A stretch of 62,556 nt of DNA, taken from positions 1 to 62,556 of the forward strand of contig JACNMN010000016.1 of assembly GCA_020622165.1 (NCBI GenBank). The letters are read 5' to 3'. Of the stretch, positions 16,282 through 25,713 are shown in pieces. The position numbers were made by a program, and so were the translations under genes. The notes beneath the pieces were generated by a model. The model worked only from the letters and a program-made list of their open reading frames with translations, was not told the DNA's origin and searched no databases. The number at the start of each line of letters is the position of its first letter. The stretch's first letter is position 1. The stretch is from Boseongicola sp. H5 (GTDB lineage: Bacteria > Pseudomonadota > Alphaproteobacteria > Rhodobacterales > Rhodobacteraceae).

Positions 16282-17643
16282 ATGAGGACGAAATCGACAC
16301 TGACACGCCGTGGCTTGCTACGGACAGGCGCGGCTTTGGGCGCCGCGACCTTGGCGACACCCGCCTTGATGCGGCGCAGTTATGCCCAGGGGGCCAAGCC
16401 GTTCGAGGTCTGGGTCTGGGGCGGGCCCGACCGTTTTGATGGGCGCCTGAATAGCTTCGCCCAGGCCTATCCGGAGGAAGCCGGAACCTTCGATGTGACG
16501 GTGCGGTCACCCGGCGCGCACGGGGCCGAGGTTTGGCAGGCGCTGCGCTTGGCGCTGGCATCCGGGCAAACGCTGCCTGACGTCGTGATGAGCAACTACA
16601 TCGCCGTGCCGGAGTTTGCCGAGCTTGGCGTCCTGACGGACATGAGCGACCGCTTCGCCGAGTTCGAGGATGATCTGACCCCCGCGGGGCGCAGCCTGTC
16701 GGTGTATAACGACATGTTCGTCGGGGTGCCCGCGAACCACAACATCAAAACTTGGTTCTACAATGCAGCCAAGTTCGACGCGGCGGGCATCGACCCCACG
16801 GCGGTGCGCACGGCAGCCGACTTTATGGCGGCGGGCCAAGCCTACCGATCGGCGCATCCCGATAGCTACATCATGAATCTCGGCGACACGCCGATCCATT
16901 ACAATTACTTCATGATGCTGTCGCACTGGAACGACCTGACGCTCGCCAACCGCGATGGCAGCTACAACATCACGTCCGATCCCCGTTTCGCCGAAGTGTT
17001 CCAGTTGATGCATGATTGGCGGCAATCCGGCATCGCCATGCCCATCGACGACTGGTCGCCCGATTGGCAGCCCGGGTTCCAGGAAGGGCGCATCGGCTCG
17101 TCCCTGATCGCAAGCTGGATGCTCGGCTTCCTGCCTCGGTTCATGCCCGAACAGCGCGGCGAGTGGGAGATCGCGGCCTGGCCCGACTTCAGCCATCGTG
17201 GCAGCGAGGGCGGCGGACCGGTGTTCATGTTCCCCAACGGTGCGCCCAATACGGACAACGCCTGGGAGTTCATGTCGAAACTGCACCTCTCGACCGAGGG
17301 CGGCGTGATCGACTGGCAAACGCGCGGCACGATCCCAGGCACCACGAGCGCGCTCAGCCAGTTGCAAGAGCTCGCCTCGAACGTCACGCGCCCGGCCGAC
17401 ATGACCGACGAGCAGTGGCAACTGACGCCCGGCTACTACTACGGGGACGGGTTCATGGACCCGATCATCGCGGCGATGGAGGATTTCCAGGTCTTCCAAT
17501 ACGACCCCGCCGCGCCCGCGCAACTCGACATCATGCGCCGCCGGGTCAACCCGTATGTCTCCGGCAATTCGACCCTCGAAGAGGCGCTCGAAGGCATGCA
17601 GGCCGACATGGAACGCCAGATCGGCAACCCCTACGCGGTGTGA
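16282..17643 (+). CDS. ABC transporter sugar-binding protein
   Basis: This 453-residue family-1 extracellular solute-binding protein has a twin-arginine leader (TRRGLLRTGAALGAATLATP) cleaved near SYAQG. The mature protein shows the two-lobed binding pattern with many aromatic residues (VWVWGGPDRF, WRQSGIAMPIDDWSPDW), as expected for carbohydrate binding. A strong AGGGAGGAAA precedes ATG 16282. It is followed by two permease genes and delivers the substrate to them in the periplasm. The substrate is inferred to be an oligosaccharide or sulfated sugar. Confidence 0.9.
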   Translation: MRTKSTLTRRGLLRTGAALGAATLATPALMRRSYAQGAKPFEVWVWGGPDRFDGRLNSFAQAYPEEAGTFDVTVRSPGAHGAEVWQALRLALASGQTLPDVVMSNYIAVPEFAELGVLTDMSDRFAEFEDDLTPAGRSLSVYNDMFVGVPANHNIKTWFYNAAKFDAAGIDPTAVRTAADFMAAGQAYRSAHPDSYIMNLGDTPIHYNYFMMLSHWNDLTLANRDGSYNITSDPRFAEVFQLMHDWRQSGIAMPIDDWSPDWQPGFQEGRIGSSLIASWMLGFLPRFMPEQRGEWEIAAWPDFSHRGSEGGGPVFMFPNGAPNTDNAWEFMSKLHLSTEGGVIDWQTRGTIPGTTSALSQLQELASNVTRPADMTDEQWQLTPGYYYGDGFMDPIIAAMEDFQVFQYDPAAPAQLDIMRRRVNPYVSGNSTLEEALEGMQADMERQIGNPYAV

Positions 17644-17656
17644 TGGAGGCAAAGGC

Positions 17657-18601
17657 GTGACCCAAGCGACAGACATTCCCAAACCCGCGCTTCGTGCGGC
17701 GGCGGCTGAAACACCGGCGGCTCCTCGCGGCGCGTGGATGCGCAAGGTCACGCCTTACCTTTTTATCGCACCGTTCGTGATATCATTCCTGCTGATCTTT
17801 GTGGGCCCGGCGCTGTATGCGTTGGGCCTCAGCTTCACCAACTATCGCGGCTTCGGTAGTTTCCGGTGGGTTGGGTTCTACAACTACGTCACGATGCTCC
17901 AGTACGATGCGTTCTGGATCACGCTGCGCAACACTGCCTTTTACTGGGTCGCGCATGCCGCTCCGATGATGGGCATCGCGCTTGGCCTGGCCCTTCTGGT
18001 GCGTTCGAGACTCGCACGGTATCGGCGGTTCTTCAAAACCACGATCTTCCTGCCGCAGATGATCGCGAGCGTCACCGCCGCGCTGGTCTTTCAAAACTTC
18101 TTCGGCACCACGAGTGGCGTGCTGAACGGCTTTCTCGGCATGGAAATCCCATGGCTGACTGACCCCGACCTCGCGCCCTGGGCGGTCGTTCTGATCCTGA
18201 TTTGGCGCGGGACCGGGTATTGGTTCGTCATCTTCCTCGCCGGTCTCACCTCCATCGACCTCGAGATCGAAGAGGCCGCCAAGATGGACGGCGCCAATGG
18301 CTGGCAGAGGCTGTGGCGGATCACCCTGCCGCTGATGAAGCCCATCCTGCTTTTCGCATTCGTGGTCGACATGGTCGTTACCTGGCGCCTGTTTGCGGAG
18401 CCCAACGTGCTTCTTGGCCGGGCCGGGACGCTCGCGCCGATCGAGCAGGCGCCCGTTCTGAACCTCGTGGTCGAAAACATCCGCGCCGGTCAGTTCGGGC
18501 AGGCGGCGGCGACCGGCTGGCTTCTGTTCATCATCATCGCGGTCCTGACTTTCGTGATGTTCAAACTCATCGGCAGCAAGACGCGGGGTAGTGAAAGATG
18601 A
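17657..18601 (+). CDS. ABC sugar transporter permease (MalF type)
   Basis: The protein has 314 residues and six predicted membrane segments, beginning TPYLFIAPFVISFLLIFVGP. The EAA coupling loop reads EEAAKMDGANGWQRLWRITL near residue 230. The start is GTG 17657 with GGAGG upstream. The stop overlaps the next permease start as ATGA. It forms the membrane channel with the MalG-type partner and is driven by the ATPase encoded at 25714. Confidence 0.92.
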   Translation: MTQATDIPKPALRAAAAETPAAPRGAWMRKVTPYLFIAPFVISFLLIFVGPALYALGLSFTNYRGFGSFRWVGFYNYVTMLQYDAFWITLRNTAFYWVAHAAPMMGIALGLALLVRSRLARYRRFFKTTIFLPQMIASVTAALVFQNFFGTTSGVLNGFLGMEIPWLTDPDLAPWAVVLILIWRGTGYWFVIFLAGLTSIDLEIEEAAKMDGANGWQRLWRITLPLMKPILLFAFVVDMVVTWRLFAEPNVLLGRAGTLAPIEQAPVLNLVVENIRAGQFGQAAATGWLLFIIIAVLTFVMFKLIGSKTRGSER

Positions 18602-19476
18602 CCGACACAACCACTCACCAAACGCAGACCGCGTTGCCCGAGGAAATGCCCGCCGAGCGGCGGTCGCGGACGATCATCCTGATCGTGCTGTTGATCGCTG
18701 CGATCTTTTTCACGTACCCGACCATCCAGATGCTGGTGAACTCGTTCAAATCGAACGACGGCATCATCTCGAACCCCTCCGGCCTGCCCGACCCCTGGAC
18801 GCTCAGCAGTTATGCCGACGGGTTCCTTGGCGATCGTGGGCTGACGCGGGCGTTGATCAACTCGATCATCATCTCCACCACCTCGACGGTGATCGCTGTG
18901 GCGCTGTCGGCAATGGCCGCCTACGGGTTCGCCAAGTTCCAGTTCCGTGGCCGCGACCTAATCTTCGCTGCGCTCTTGACGACGATGATGGTGCCGCCGG
19001 AGGTTTTGATCCCCGGCCAGTACTTGATCTTCGCGCGCCTGGGCCTGATCGAAACCCTGACGGTGCAGATCATCCCGACGGTCACGCCGGTGCTCGGCCT
19101 GTTCCTGATCCGGCAATACATGCTGTCGCTGCCCGATGAGATCATCGAAGCCGCGCGGATCGACGGCGCGTCGGAGTTCATGATCTTCCGCAGGATCATC
19201 CTGCCTATGGCCGCGCCCGTCCTGTCCGCCTACGCGATCCTGCATTTCCTGAGCGAATGGAACGCCTATCTCTGGCCGTCGATCGTGGCGACGACGCCTG
19301 AGGTCAAACCGATCATGGTGCTGTTGCCGCAGCTTGTGGACCAGGAGGTCGGCTTCCTGCCCGTCTACGGCACGATCATGGCGGGCTGCGTCGTGGCCAC
19401 CCTGCCCATGGTGATCGTGTTCCTGATCTTCCAGGACAAGATCATGAATTCCATCACGCTCGGGGCCGTGAAATGA
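18598..19476 (+). CDS. ABC sugar transporter permease (MalG type)
   Basis: The protein has 292 residues, six membrane segments and the EAA loop IIEAARIDGASEFMIFRRII near residue 190. It overlaps the upstream permease and the downstream dehydratase by 4 bases each (ATGA), so the three are translationally coupled. It is the second half of the importer channel in the cytoplasmic membrane. Confidence 0.92.
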   Translation: MTDTTTHQTQTALPEEMPAERRSRTIILIVLLIAAIFFTYPTIQMLVNSFKSNDGIISNPSGLPDPWTLSSYADGFLGDRGLTRALINSIIISTTSTVIAVALSAMAAYGFAKFQFRGRDLIFAALLTTMMVPPEVLIPGQYLIFARLGLIETLTVQIIPTVTPVLGLFLIRQYMLSLPDEIIEAARIDGASEFMIFRRIILPMAAPVLSAYAILHFLSEWNAYLWPSIVATTPEVKPIMVLLPQLVDQEVGFLPVYGTIMAGCVVATLPMVIVFLIFQDKIMNSITLGAVK

Positions 19477-20642
19477 GCAAAATCACTCGGATCGAAATCG
19501 TCGATTTCCGGTTCGAGGTCGACAACATCGCCCAAATGGGTGGCGGGCAGAGATTGGGCTACAGTAAGGGCGCCAAACTGCCGGTGACGAAAAACGCCAT
19601 CGTCATCGAGACGGACGACGGGTTGCGGGGCGAATACGTCACCAACCTCGTAGCCAGCCCGGCGACCCGTGGCGAAATGGCGATGCTGGCGCCGCTTCTG
19701 ATCGGGCGCGACCACAGCGAGCGCGAAGAGATTTTCGATGATCTCAAGCGCGAGATCCGGCAATGGTCCGGCCTGGGGCAAGGGCCGCTCGACATCGCGC
19801 TGTGGGATCTGGAGGGCAAGGCGCTCGGCGCGTCGATCTCCCGGCTGTTAGGCGGCTACCGGGCACGGCTCCCGGCCTATGCCTCCACGTATCTGGGCGA
19901 CGACGCGGGCGGGCTCGACAGCCCCGAAGCCTACGAAGCCTTTGCCGAGGAATGCTACGCTTTGGGCTATCGGGCCTTCAAGATCCACGGCTGGAACGAC
20001 GGTGACGCAAAACGCGAGGTTGCGAATGTTCTGCATTGTGCAGCGGCGTTGGAGGGGCGCATGATCCTGATGCTCGACGCCTGCTGCCAGTTGCGACGGT
20101 TCTCCGACGCGCTCTATGTCGGGCGCGCCTGCGATGAGGCGGGCTATTTCTGGTACGAGGACCCGATGCGCGACTCTGGCCGCTCGGCGCATCTGCATCG
20201 CAAGCTGCGGCAATTCCTGAGCACGCCGATCCTCATCACCGAATACGTTCGGGGACTGGAGCCGAAGGCCGACATTATCGTGGCCGAAGCCACCGACTAC
20301 CTCCGCGTTAATCCCGAATACGATCAGGGCATCACCGGTGCGATCAAGACCGCGCATCTGGCCGAGGCGTTCGGGCTCGATTGCGAGGTGCATGCCTGCG
20401 GGCCGGCCCACCGCCATGTGATGTCCGCGATGCGCAACAGCAACTTCTACGAGGTCGCTCTGGTCGGACCCGACATGCCCAATATGGTCGCACCGGTCTA
20501 TGCCTGTGGCTATTCCGATCAGCTGAATTGCATCGGTTCTGACGGGACGGTTCCAGTGCCGGCAGGCCCCGGCCTTGGCGTTACCTACGATTGGGATTTC
20601 ATCGCCCACCACAGCGTTGACCGACAGGTGTTCGCCGCATGA
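19473..20642 (+). CDS. Enolase-superfamily sugar-acid dehydratase (mandelate racemase type)
   Basis: This 389-residue protein has the enolase capping domain and a barrel. Likely catalytic groups are Lys170-x-His172 (FKIHGW), metal ligands Asp202 (LDACC), Glu229 (YEDP) and Glu257 (ITEY), and His307 (EVHACGPAHRH). The KxH first motif and the His near strand 7 fit acid-sugar dehydratases of the fuconate, gluconate or rhamnonate groups, which turn an aldonate into a 2-keto-3-deoxy acid. The exact substrate cannot be read from the sequence. It is coupled to the permease by ATGA. Confidence 0.85.
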   Translation: MSKITRIEIVDFRFEVDNIAQMGGGQRLGYSKGAKLPVTKNAIVIETDDGLRGEYVTNLVASPATRGEMAMLAPLLIGRDHSEREEIFDDLKREIRQWSGLGQGPLDIALWDLEGKALGASISRLLGGYRARLPAYASTYLGDDAGGLDSPEAYEAFAEECYALGYRAFKIHGWNDGDAKREVANVLHCAAALEGRMILMLDACCQLRRFSDALYVGRACDEAGYFWYEDPMRDSGRSAHLHRKLRQFLSTPILITEYVRGLEPKADIIVAEATDYLRVNPEYDQGITGAIKTAHLAEAFGLDCEVHACGPAHRHVMSAMRNSNFYEVALVGPDMPNMVAPVYACGYSDQLNCIGSDGTVPVPAGPGLGVTYDWDFIAHHSVDRQVFAA

Positions 20643-20647
20643 CGCAC

Positions 20648-21418
20648 CTAGCTTGTCAAAATCACGCCGCCATCAACGATCATCGCCTGGCCCGTCATCG
20701 CGGCCGAGGCGTCGGAGGCCAGGAACAACGTCGGCCCCACCATATCCGCGGGCGTCAGTTCGCAGGCGAGGCACTGTTCGGCGATATGACGCTCCAACGC
20801 CTCATCCGTCACCCAAAGCTCGCGCTGGCGGTCGGTCATCACCCACCCGGGCAACAGCGCATTCACGCGAATTCCGTCGCGGCCGAAGTCGCGGGCCAGC
20901 GTCATCGTCAGACCGGTGATCGCCGCTTTCGCGGTCGCGTAAGCCGGCATCCCTGGTGCGCCGTTTTTGAAGCTGATCGACGAGTAATTGATGATCGCCC
21001 CCTTGCCCTTGGCGGCCATATCGGCGCGGACGGCTTTGGCGGTGAAGGCGTGCGGGCGCAGGTTCACGTTCATCAGGTGATCCCAGTCGTCAGGGCCGGT
21101 GTCCTCCAGGCTCATCCGCTGATCAACCGCCGCGTTATTGACCAGAACGTCGATCGCCCCCTGGGCCGTGCGGGCATCGGCGATCGCGGCTTCGAGCGCG
21201 GGAATGTCCGTCACGTCGCAGGGCAGGAACAGCGGGCGGTTGCCATGCCGCGCCTCCATCTCGTCGCAAAACGTCGTGGCGTCCGAGCGTTGGACGAAGG
21301 CGACCTTTGCCCCTTGCGCCAGAAATCCTTCGGTCAGCGAGGCGCCGATCCCCGATCCGCCGCCGGTGATGAAGACGGATTTGCCGCTCAGGTCGGGAAA
21401 TTTTGCAGAATTGTCCAT
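20648..21418 (-). CDS. SDR-family oxidoreductase
   Basis: This 256-residue classical short-chain dehydrogenase has the TGGGSGIG cofactor motif (~19-26), NNAA (~95), a catalytic Ser in INYSSIS, and Tyr and Lys in YATAK (~160). The C-terminus GQAMIVDGGVILTS is typical. Within this pathway it could oxidise the free sugar to a lactone or a keto-deoxy acid. It is convergent with the dehydratase gene (5-base gap) and divergent from the UxaA-like gene across 59 bases that contain operator 3. Confidence 0.9.
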   Translation of the reverse strand: MDNSAKFPDLSGKSVFITGGGSGIGASLTEGFLAQGAKVAFVQRSDATTFCDEMEARHGNRPLFLPCDVTDIPALEAAIADARTAQGAIDVLVNNAAVDQRMSLEDTGPDDWDHLMNVNLRPHAFTAKAVRADMAAKGKGAIINYSSISFKNGAPGMPAYATAKAAITGLTMTLARDFGRDGIRVNALLPGWVMTDRQRELWVTDEALERHIAEQCLACELTPADMVGPTLFLASDASAAMTGQAMIVDGGVILTS

Positions 21419-21430
21419 AATGGCCTCTTT

Positions 21431-21447
21431 TGGTCTATTTTGGTTTG
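21431..21447. promoter_or_regulatory. Candidate GntR operator 3
   Basis: TGGTCTATTTTGGTTTG fits TGGTYYAWWTTGGT. It lies only 13 bases upstream of the minus-strand SDR start, just before that gene's AGAGG ribosome site, and 30 bases before the plus-strand UxaA-type gene. A bound repressor could shut both divergent units. Confidence 0.5.
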
Positions 21448-21477
21448 CATTAACACGTTGGTGGGAGCAACGCCAAA

Positions 21478-23025
21478 ATGACAGTCACGCCCGTCCTTAC
21501 TGAAACGCCAACCGCCCTCGTGTTGTGCCATAGCCCCGACGACACCGTCGCGATTTGCCTGGAACCCGTGCGCGAAGGGCAGATGGTCGCGGGTGTGCAT
21601 GCGCTGTCGGACATTCCGGCCGGCCACAAGATTGCGCTGCGCGATCACGCAGCGGGGGCGCCTGTCATGCGCTATGGCCAACCGATCGGCATTGCGCGCG
21701 AAGCGATCGAGGCAGGCGCGCATGTGCACTCCCACAATCTCGACATCGGCGATCTAACGCGAACCCACCAATTTGGAGCTGGTCGTATCGGCCCGCAGCC
21801 GACCCCGGAGCCGCGCCGGTTCGAGGGCATTCGCCGCGCCGACGGACGGGTCGCCACCCGCAACTATATCGGCATCCTCACGACGGTGAATTGCTCCGCC
21901 CATGTCGCGGAGCTTGCCGCACAGGCCTTCGCGCGCAATCCGCTCACCGGGCATGACCCGCTCGCCGAGTTTCCCAATGTCGACGGCGTCGTCGCATTCG
22001 GGCACAAGACCGGCTGCGGCATGGCGGAGGGCGAGGCGCTCGAGACGTTGCAGCGCACGATCACCGGCTATGCGCGCCATCCGAATTTCAGCCATGTCAT
22101 CGTGCTCGGCCTCGGATGCGAGGTGAACCAGACCAACCGCCTCCCTGGCGCCACGACGATGGACGGGCGGATGTACACGATGAACATCCAGCGCGAGGGC
22201 GGCACGCTGAAAACGGTGCAGGCCATCGGCGATCTGGTGCGACAGCTTTTGCCCGAGGCGAACGCGGTCACGCGAGACCCCGCCCCCTTATCGCATCTGT
22301 CACTAGCGCTGATCTGCGGCGGGTCGGACGGGTATTCCGGGATCACCGCCAATCCCGCGCTTGGCGTGGCGAGCGACATGCTGACGGCTCATGGCGCGAC
22401 CGTGATCTTGTCGGAAACGCCGGAGACCTATGGCGCGGAACATCTGCTCTCCCGCCGCGCGATCAGCGATACAGTCGGGCAGGCGCTGGTGGATCGGATC
22501 GACTGGTGGACGGACTGCGCCGCGCGCCACGGTATCTCGCTCGATGCCAACCCCTCGCCCGGGAACAAGGCGGGTGGACTGACGACGATCCTCGAAAAAT
22601 CACTCGGCGCACTGGCAAAGGCGGGACGCAGCGATTTGCGGCAAGTGGTCCGCTACGCCGAACCGGCGACAGAGAGCGGCCTCGTGTTCATGGACGGCCC
22701 CGGCTTCGATCCGGTGCAGGTGACGGGGCAAATCGCGTCGGGCGCCAACCTCGTGGCCTTCACCACCGGGCGGGGATCGGTCTTTGGCTCGAAACCCGCG
22801 CCGACGCTCAAGATCGCGACCAATTCGAAGATATTCACCCATATGCAGGACGACATGGATATAGACGCAGGCCCGATCGCGCGTGGCGACGCGACGGCCG
22901 AAACCAAAGGCGCCGAGATTTTCGAGGCGCTCATCGCTCTGGCCTCGGGGCGCAAATCGAAAAGCGAAGCCTTCGGCTTCGGCGGTGCGGAGTTTGCGCC
23001 CTGGGTGATTGGGCCAACGATATGA
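21478..23025 (+). CDS. UxaA-family (altronate/galactarate dehydratase-like) protein
   Basis: This 515-residue protein joins an N-terminal SAF domain containing HVHSHN (82-87) to the large UxaA/GarD C-terminal domain (GYGGSDGYSGITANPALG-like stretch, GNKAGGLTTI). The family includes iron-dependent dehydratases of altronate and galactarate, and proteins of L-fucose-type clusters. Fused SAF+UxaA is the usual full-length form. The start follows GGGAG. The stop overlaps the next gene as ATGA. It probably removes water from a sugar acid. Confidence 0.85.
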   Translation: MTVTPVLTETPTALVLCHSPDDTVAICLEPVREGQMVAGVHALSDIPAGHKIALRDHAAGAPVMRYGQPIGIAREAIEAGAHVHSHNLDIGDLTRTHQFGAGRIGPQPTPEPRRFEGIRRADGRVATRNYIGILTTVNCSAHVAELAAQAFARNPLTGHDPLAEFPNVDGVVAFGHKTGCGMAEGEALETLQRTITGYARHPNFSHVIVLGLGCEVNQTNRLPGATTMDGRMYTMNIQREGGTLKTVQAIGDLVRQLLPEANAVTRDPAPLSHLSLALICGGSDGYSGITANPALGVASDMLTAHGATVILSETPETYGAEHLLSRRAISDTVGQALVDRIDWWTDCAARHGISLDANPSPGNKAGGLTTILEKSLGALAKAGRSDLRQVVRYAEPATESGLVFMDGPGFDPVQVTGQIASGANLVAFTTGRGSVFGSKPAPTLKIATNSKIFTHMQDDMDIDAGPIARGDATAETKGAEIFEALIALASGRKSKSEAFGFGGAEFAPWVIGPTI

Positions 23026-24737
23026 CCCGCGATCCCAAGACCTACCGCAGCGCCAAATGGTTCGCCGATCCCGGCAAGCTCGGCCATACCAGCCGCGAGC
23101 GCATTCACCAGATCGGCGCCAGCCGTGAGGATTTCATGGGTAAGCCGGTGATCGGCATCCTCTCGACCTGGTCCGAGATGAACCCCTGCCACATCCATTT
23201 CCGCGAACGCGCGGAGGACGTCAAACGCGGCGTCTGGCAGGCGGGTGGTTTCCCGGTGGAAATCCCAGTGCTGTCGCTCGGCGAGCCGTTCATGAAACCC
23301 ACGACGATGATCTACCGCGATCTGATGTCGGCCGAGGTGGAGGAGGTTCTGGTCTGCCACCCCCTTGACGGTGCGGTACTGATGGGCGGGTGCGACAAGA
23401 CCCCGGCAGCGATGCTGATGGGCGCGTTGTCGGCGAGTATTCCATCGGTCTTCTTGCCGTCGGGCCCGATGCTGTCCGGCGAATGGCGCGGCACGCGGCT
23501 TGGCAGTGGGACGGATCTGAACAAGGCGCATGACGCGTTGAAACGGGGTGAGATCGGCGCGCAGGCGCTGGTCGATATGGAAACCGGCGGGGCGCGATCG
23601 GCCGGTCACTGCATGACGATGGGAACCGCCTCGACCATGTGTTCGATCGCCGAGGCGATGGGGATGTGCCCGGCGGGCTCCTCCTCCATCCCGGCGCCCG
23701 ACAGTCGCCACCGCGCGATGGCCGCGCAGGTGGGCCGGATCGCGGTGGATCTGGTGCGGCGAGACGTCAGGCCCGAGATGATCTTGGGCGCCGATGCGTT
23801 CCACAACGCGATCGTCACCCTTATGGCGCTCGGCGGTTCGACCAACGCGGTCATCCACCTGATGGCGATGGCGGATCGGGCTGGTGTGCCGCTGGAGTTG
23901 GAGGATTTCGGTCGCCTCTCCGAAACGGTCCCCGTGCTCGCGGATATCAGGCCATCCGGCGAGTACCTCATGGAAGATTTCCATCGCGCCGGGGGCGTAC
24001 CCGCGCTACTCGACCGCATCCGCGATCATCTGCGGCTCGCTGCGCCGACCGTGACGGGGCGGAGCTTGGGCGAGGAGATCGCCGCGGCCGAATGCTTCGA
24101 TGATCGGGTGATCCGCCCGCGGGACGAACCCGTGATCGACAATGGCGGTCTGGTGGTTTTGCGCGGTAACCTTGCGCCCGGCGGCGCCGTGCTCAAACGC
24201 TCCGCCGCGACCCCTGCGCTGCTCAAGAACCGGGGCAAGGCGATCTGTTTCAACAGCCGTGCCGACGTGAACGCCCGGATCGACGATCCGTCTTTCGAGT
24301 TGGACGAAACCACCGTCCTGGTCCTGAAATACGCGGGACCCAAAGGCGTGGGCCTGCCCGAATGGGGGATGCTCCCCCTACCCAAGCGCCTGGCCGAGCG
24401 TGGGGTCAAAGACCTGGTGCGCCTGTCCGATGCTAGGATGAGTGGCACGCATTACGGCACCGTCGTGCTCCACATCACGCCCGAAGCGGCTGATGGCGGC
24501 CCCTTGGCATTGGTGGAGGACGGCGACTGGATCACGCTCGACGCCGATGCTGGCACGCTGACCCTCGAAGTCAGCGACGAAGAGCTTGCCCGCCGCCGCG
24601 CCGCGTGGACCCCGCCCCATTTCGAAGACAAGCGCGGGTGGGCTGCCTTCTACCGCCGTGAGGCACGCTCGGCCAGCGATGGAGCGGGCGTCGAGTTTCT
24701 CGCCGGCAGCGACCGGCGCAAAGACCCGTTGATGTGA
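23022..24737 (+). CDS. IlvD/Edd-family dehydratase (pentonate-type)
   Basis: This 571-residue iron-sulfur dehydratase has the three likely cluster cysteines Cys56 (NPCH), Cys124 (GGCDKT) and Cys197 (GHCMTMGTAS). The spacing is very like that of sugar-acid dehydratases such as L-arabonate/xylonate dehydratase. SGTHYGTVVLHI near the C-terminus carries the catalytic Ser region. It is the second or third dehydratase of the cluster, so the operon may handle several epimers or successive dehydrations. It is coupled to the upstream gene by ATGA. Confidence 0.88.
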   Translation: MTRDPKTYRSAKWFADPGKLGHTSRERIHQIGASREDFMGKPVIGILSTWSEMNPCHIHFRERAEDVKRGVWQAGGFPVEIPVLSLGEPFMKPTTMIYRDLMSAEVEEVLVCHPLDGAVLMGGCDKTPAAMLMGALSASIPSVFLPSGPMLSGEWRGTRLGSGTDLNKAHDALKRGEIGAQALVDMETGGARSAGHCMTMGTASTMCSIAEAMGMCPAGSSSIPAPDSRHRAMAAQVGRIAVDLVRRDVRPEMILGADAFHNAIVTLMALGGSTNAVIHLMAMADRAGVPLELEDFGRLSETVPVLADIRPSGEYLMEDFHRAGGVPALLDRIRDHLRLAAPTVTGRSLGEEIAAAECFDDRVIRPRDEPVIDNGGLVVLRGNLAPGGAVLKRSAATPALLKNRGKAICFNSRADVNARIDDPSFELDETTVLVLKYAGPKGVGLPEWGMLPLPKRLAERGVKDLVRLSDARMSGTHYGTVVLHITPEAADGGPLALVEDGDWITLDADAGTLTLEVSDEELARRRAAWTPPHFEDKRGWAAFYRREARSASDGAGVEFLAGSDRRKDPLM

Positions 24738-24769
24738 CCACAGAACAGCGACCGTAAGGAGACCCGAAA

Positions 24770-25702
24770 ATGCCTTCTTCCCAATCCCAATGGCGGGGCG
24801 TCTTCGTCATCGTCACCACCCCGTTCAAGGACGATCTGAGCCTCGACGAGACCGGGCTGCGCAACACCGTGCGCTTCTGCCTCGAAAGCGGGGTGCACGG
24901 TTTGGTGTCGACCGCGAACGCGTCCGAGGTTGGTTACCTGACGGATGAGGAGCGTCGCCGCTCCGTCAAGATCATCGTGGAAGAGACCGCGGGCCGCGCG
25001 ACCGTTCTGGCGGGCTGTTCGGCCTCCTGCGCCTTCACCGCGACCCGGATCGCCAAACACGCAGCGGAAACAGGCGTCGATGGCATCATGGCGATGCCGC
25101 CCACGGTCAACACGGCCTCCGCCGCCGAAATTCGCGCGTTCTACGAAGCTCTGGCCGATGCGACGGACCTGCCGGTGATGTTGCAGAACTTCGCCGGGCC
25201 CTCCGGCACTTACATGTCGCCCGCCCTGATGGCCGAAATGGTGCGCGAGATCGACGGCGTGGATTACGTCAAGGAAGAAACCACCTATTCCAGCGTCCTC
25301 ATGACCGAGGTGATGGACTTGGCCGGGCCGGGCCTAAAGGGCGTGATGGGCGGCAAGGCCGGTATCAAACTGCTCGACGAATGCCGCCGGGGCGCCTGCG
25401 GGACGATGCCTGCCTGCGAGGTGGCGGATGTGCACGTCGCGCTGTGGAACGCGCTCGAAGCCGGCGACATGGCGCTGGCGAAACGTATCTACCACGTGCT
25501 GATGCCGCTTCTGAGCTTCGAGGTCGGCTATGGCCCCGCCGTTTACAAACGCGTGCTGCACCGCCGTGGCGTCATCGGGACACCACTTTTCCGGCAGACG
25601 GGCGGCCGCGTTCTGGACGATCTGGCGTTGGTCGAGTTGGATGACATCCTGTCGGACCTCGCGCCATTCATGTCGGGCCCGCGCGAAGTCGCGGCACAAT
25701 AG
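24770..25702 (+). CDS. DapA-family aldolase/dehydratase (DHDPS superfamily)
   Basis: This 310-residue (beta/alpha)8 barrel has the Schiff-base Lys168 in DYVKEET. The usual YNxP motif with the catalytic Tyr is replaced by QNFAGP (139-144), as happens in keto-deoxy-sugar-acid members rather than true dihydrodipicolinate synthases. It probably cleaves or dehydrates a 2-keto-3-deoxy acid made by the dehydratases. AAGGAG precedes ATG 24770. With the KDPGal aldolase of this cluster broken, this may be the main carbon-splitting enzyme. Confidence 0.85.
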   Translation: MPSSQSQWRGVFVIVTTPFKDDLSLDETGLRNTVRFCLESGVHGLVSTANASEVGYLTDEERRRSVKIIVEETAGRATVLAGCSASCAFTATRIAKHAAETGVDGIMAMPPTVNTASAAEIRAFYEALADATDLPVMLQNFAGPSGTYMSPALMAEMVREIDGVDYVKEETTYSSVLMTEVMDLAGPGLKGVMGGKAGIKLLDECRRGACGTMPACEVADVHVALWNALEAGDMALAKRIYHVLMPLLSFEVGYGPAVYKRVLHRRGVIGTPLFRQTGGRVLDDLALVELDDILSDLAPFMSGPREVAAQ

Positions 25703-25713
25703 GAGGGTCCCCC

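Noticed and set aside
22116-23021. N-terminal extension of the IlvD-type dehydratase
   Set aside because: The open frame extends through the UxaA-like gene in another frame. The family start MTRDPKTYRSAKWF at 23022 overlaps the upstream stop as ATGA and is clearly the right one.
24770-25702. Dihydrodipicolinate synthase (lysine biosynthesis)
   Set aside because: The catalytic Tyr motif is absent and the gene is embedded in a sugar-acid operon.
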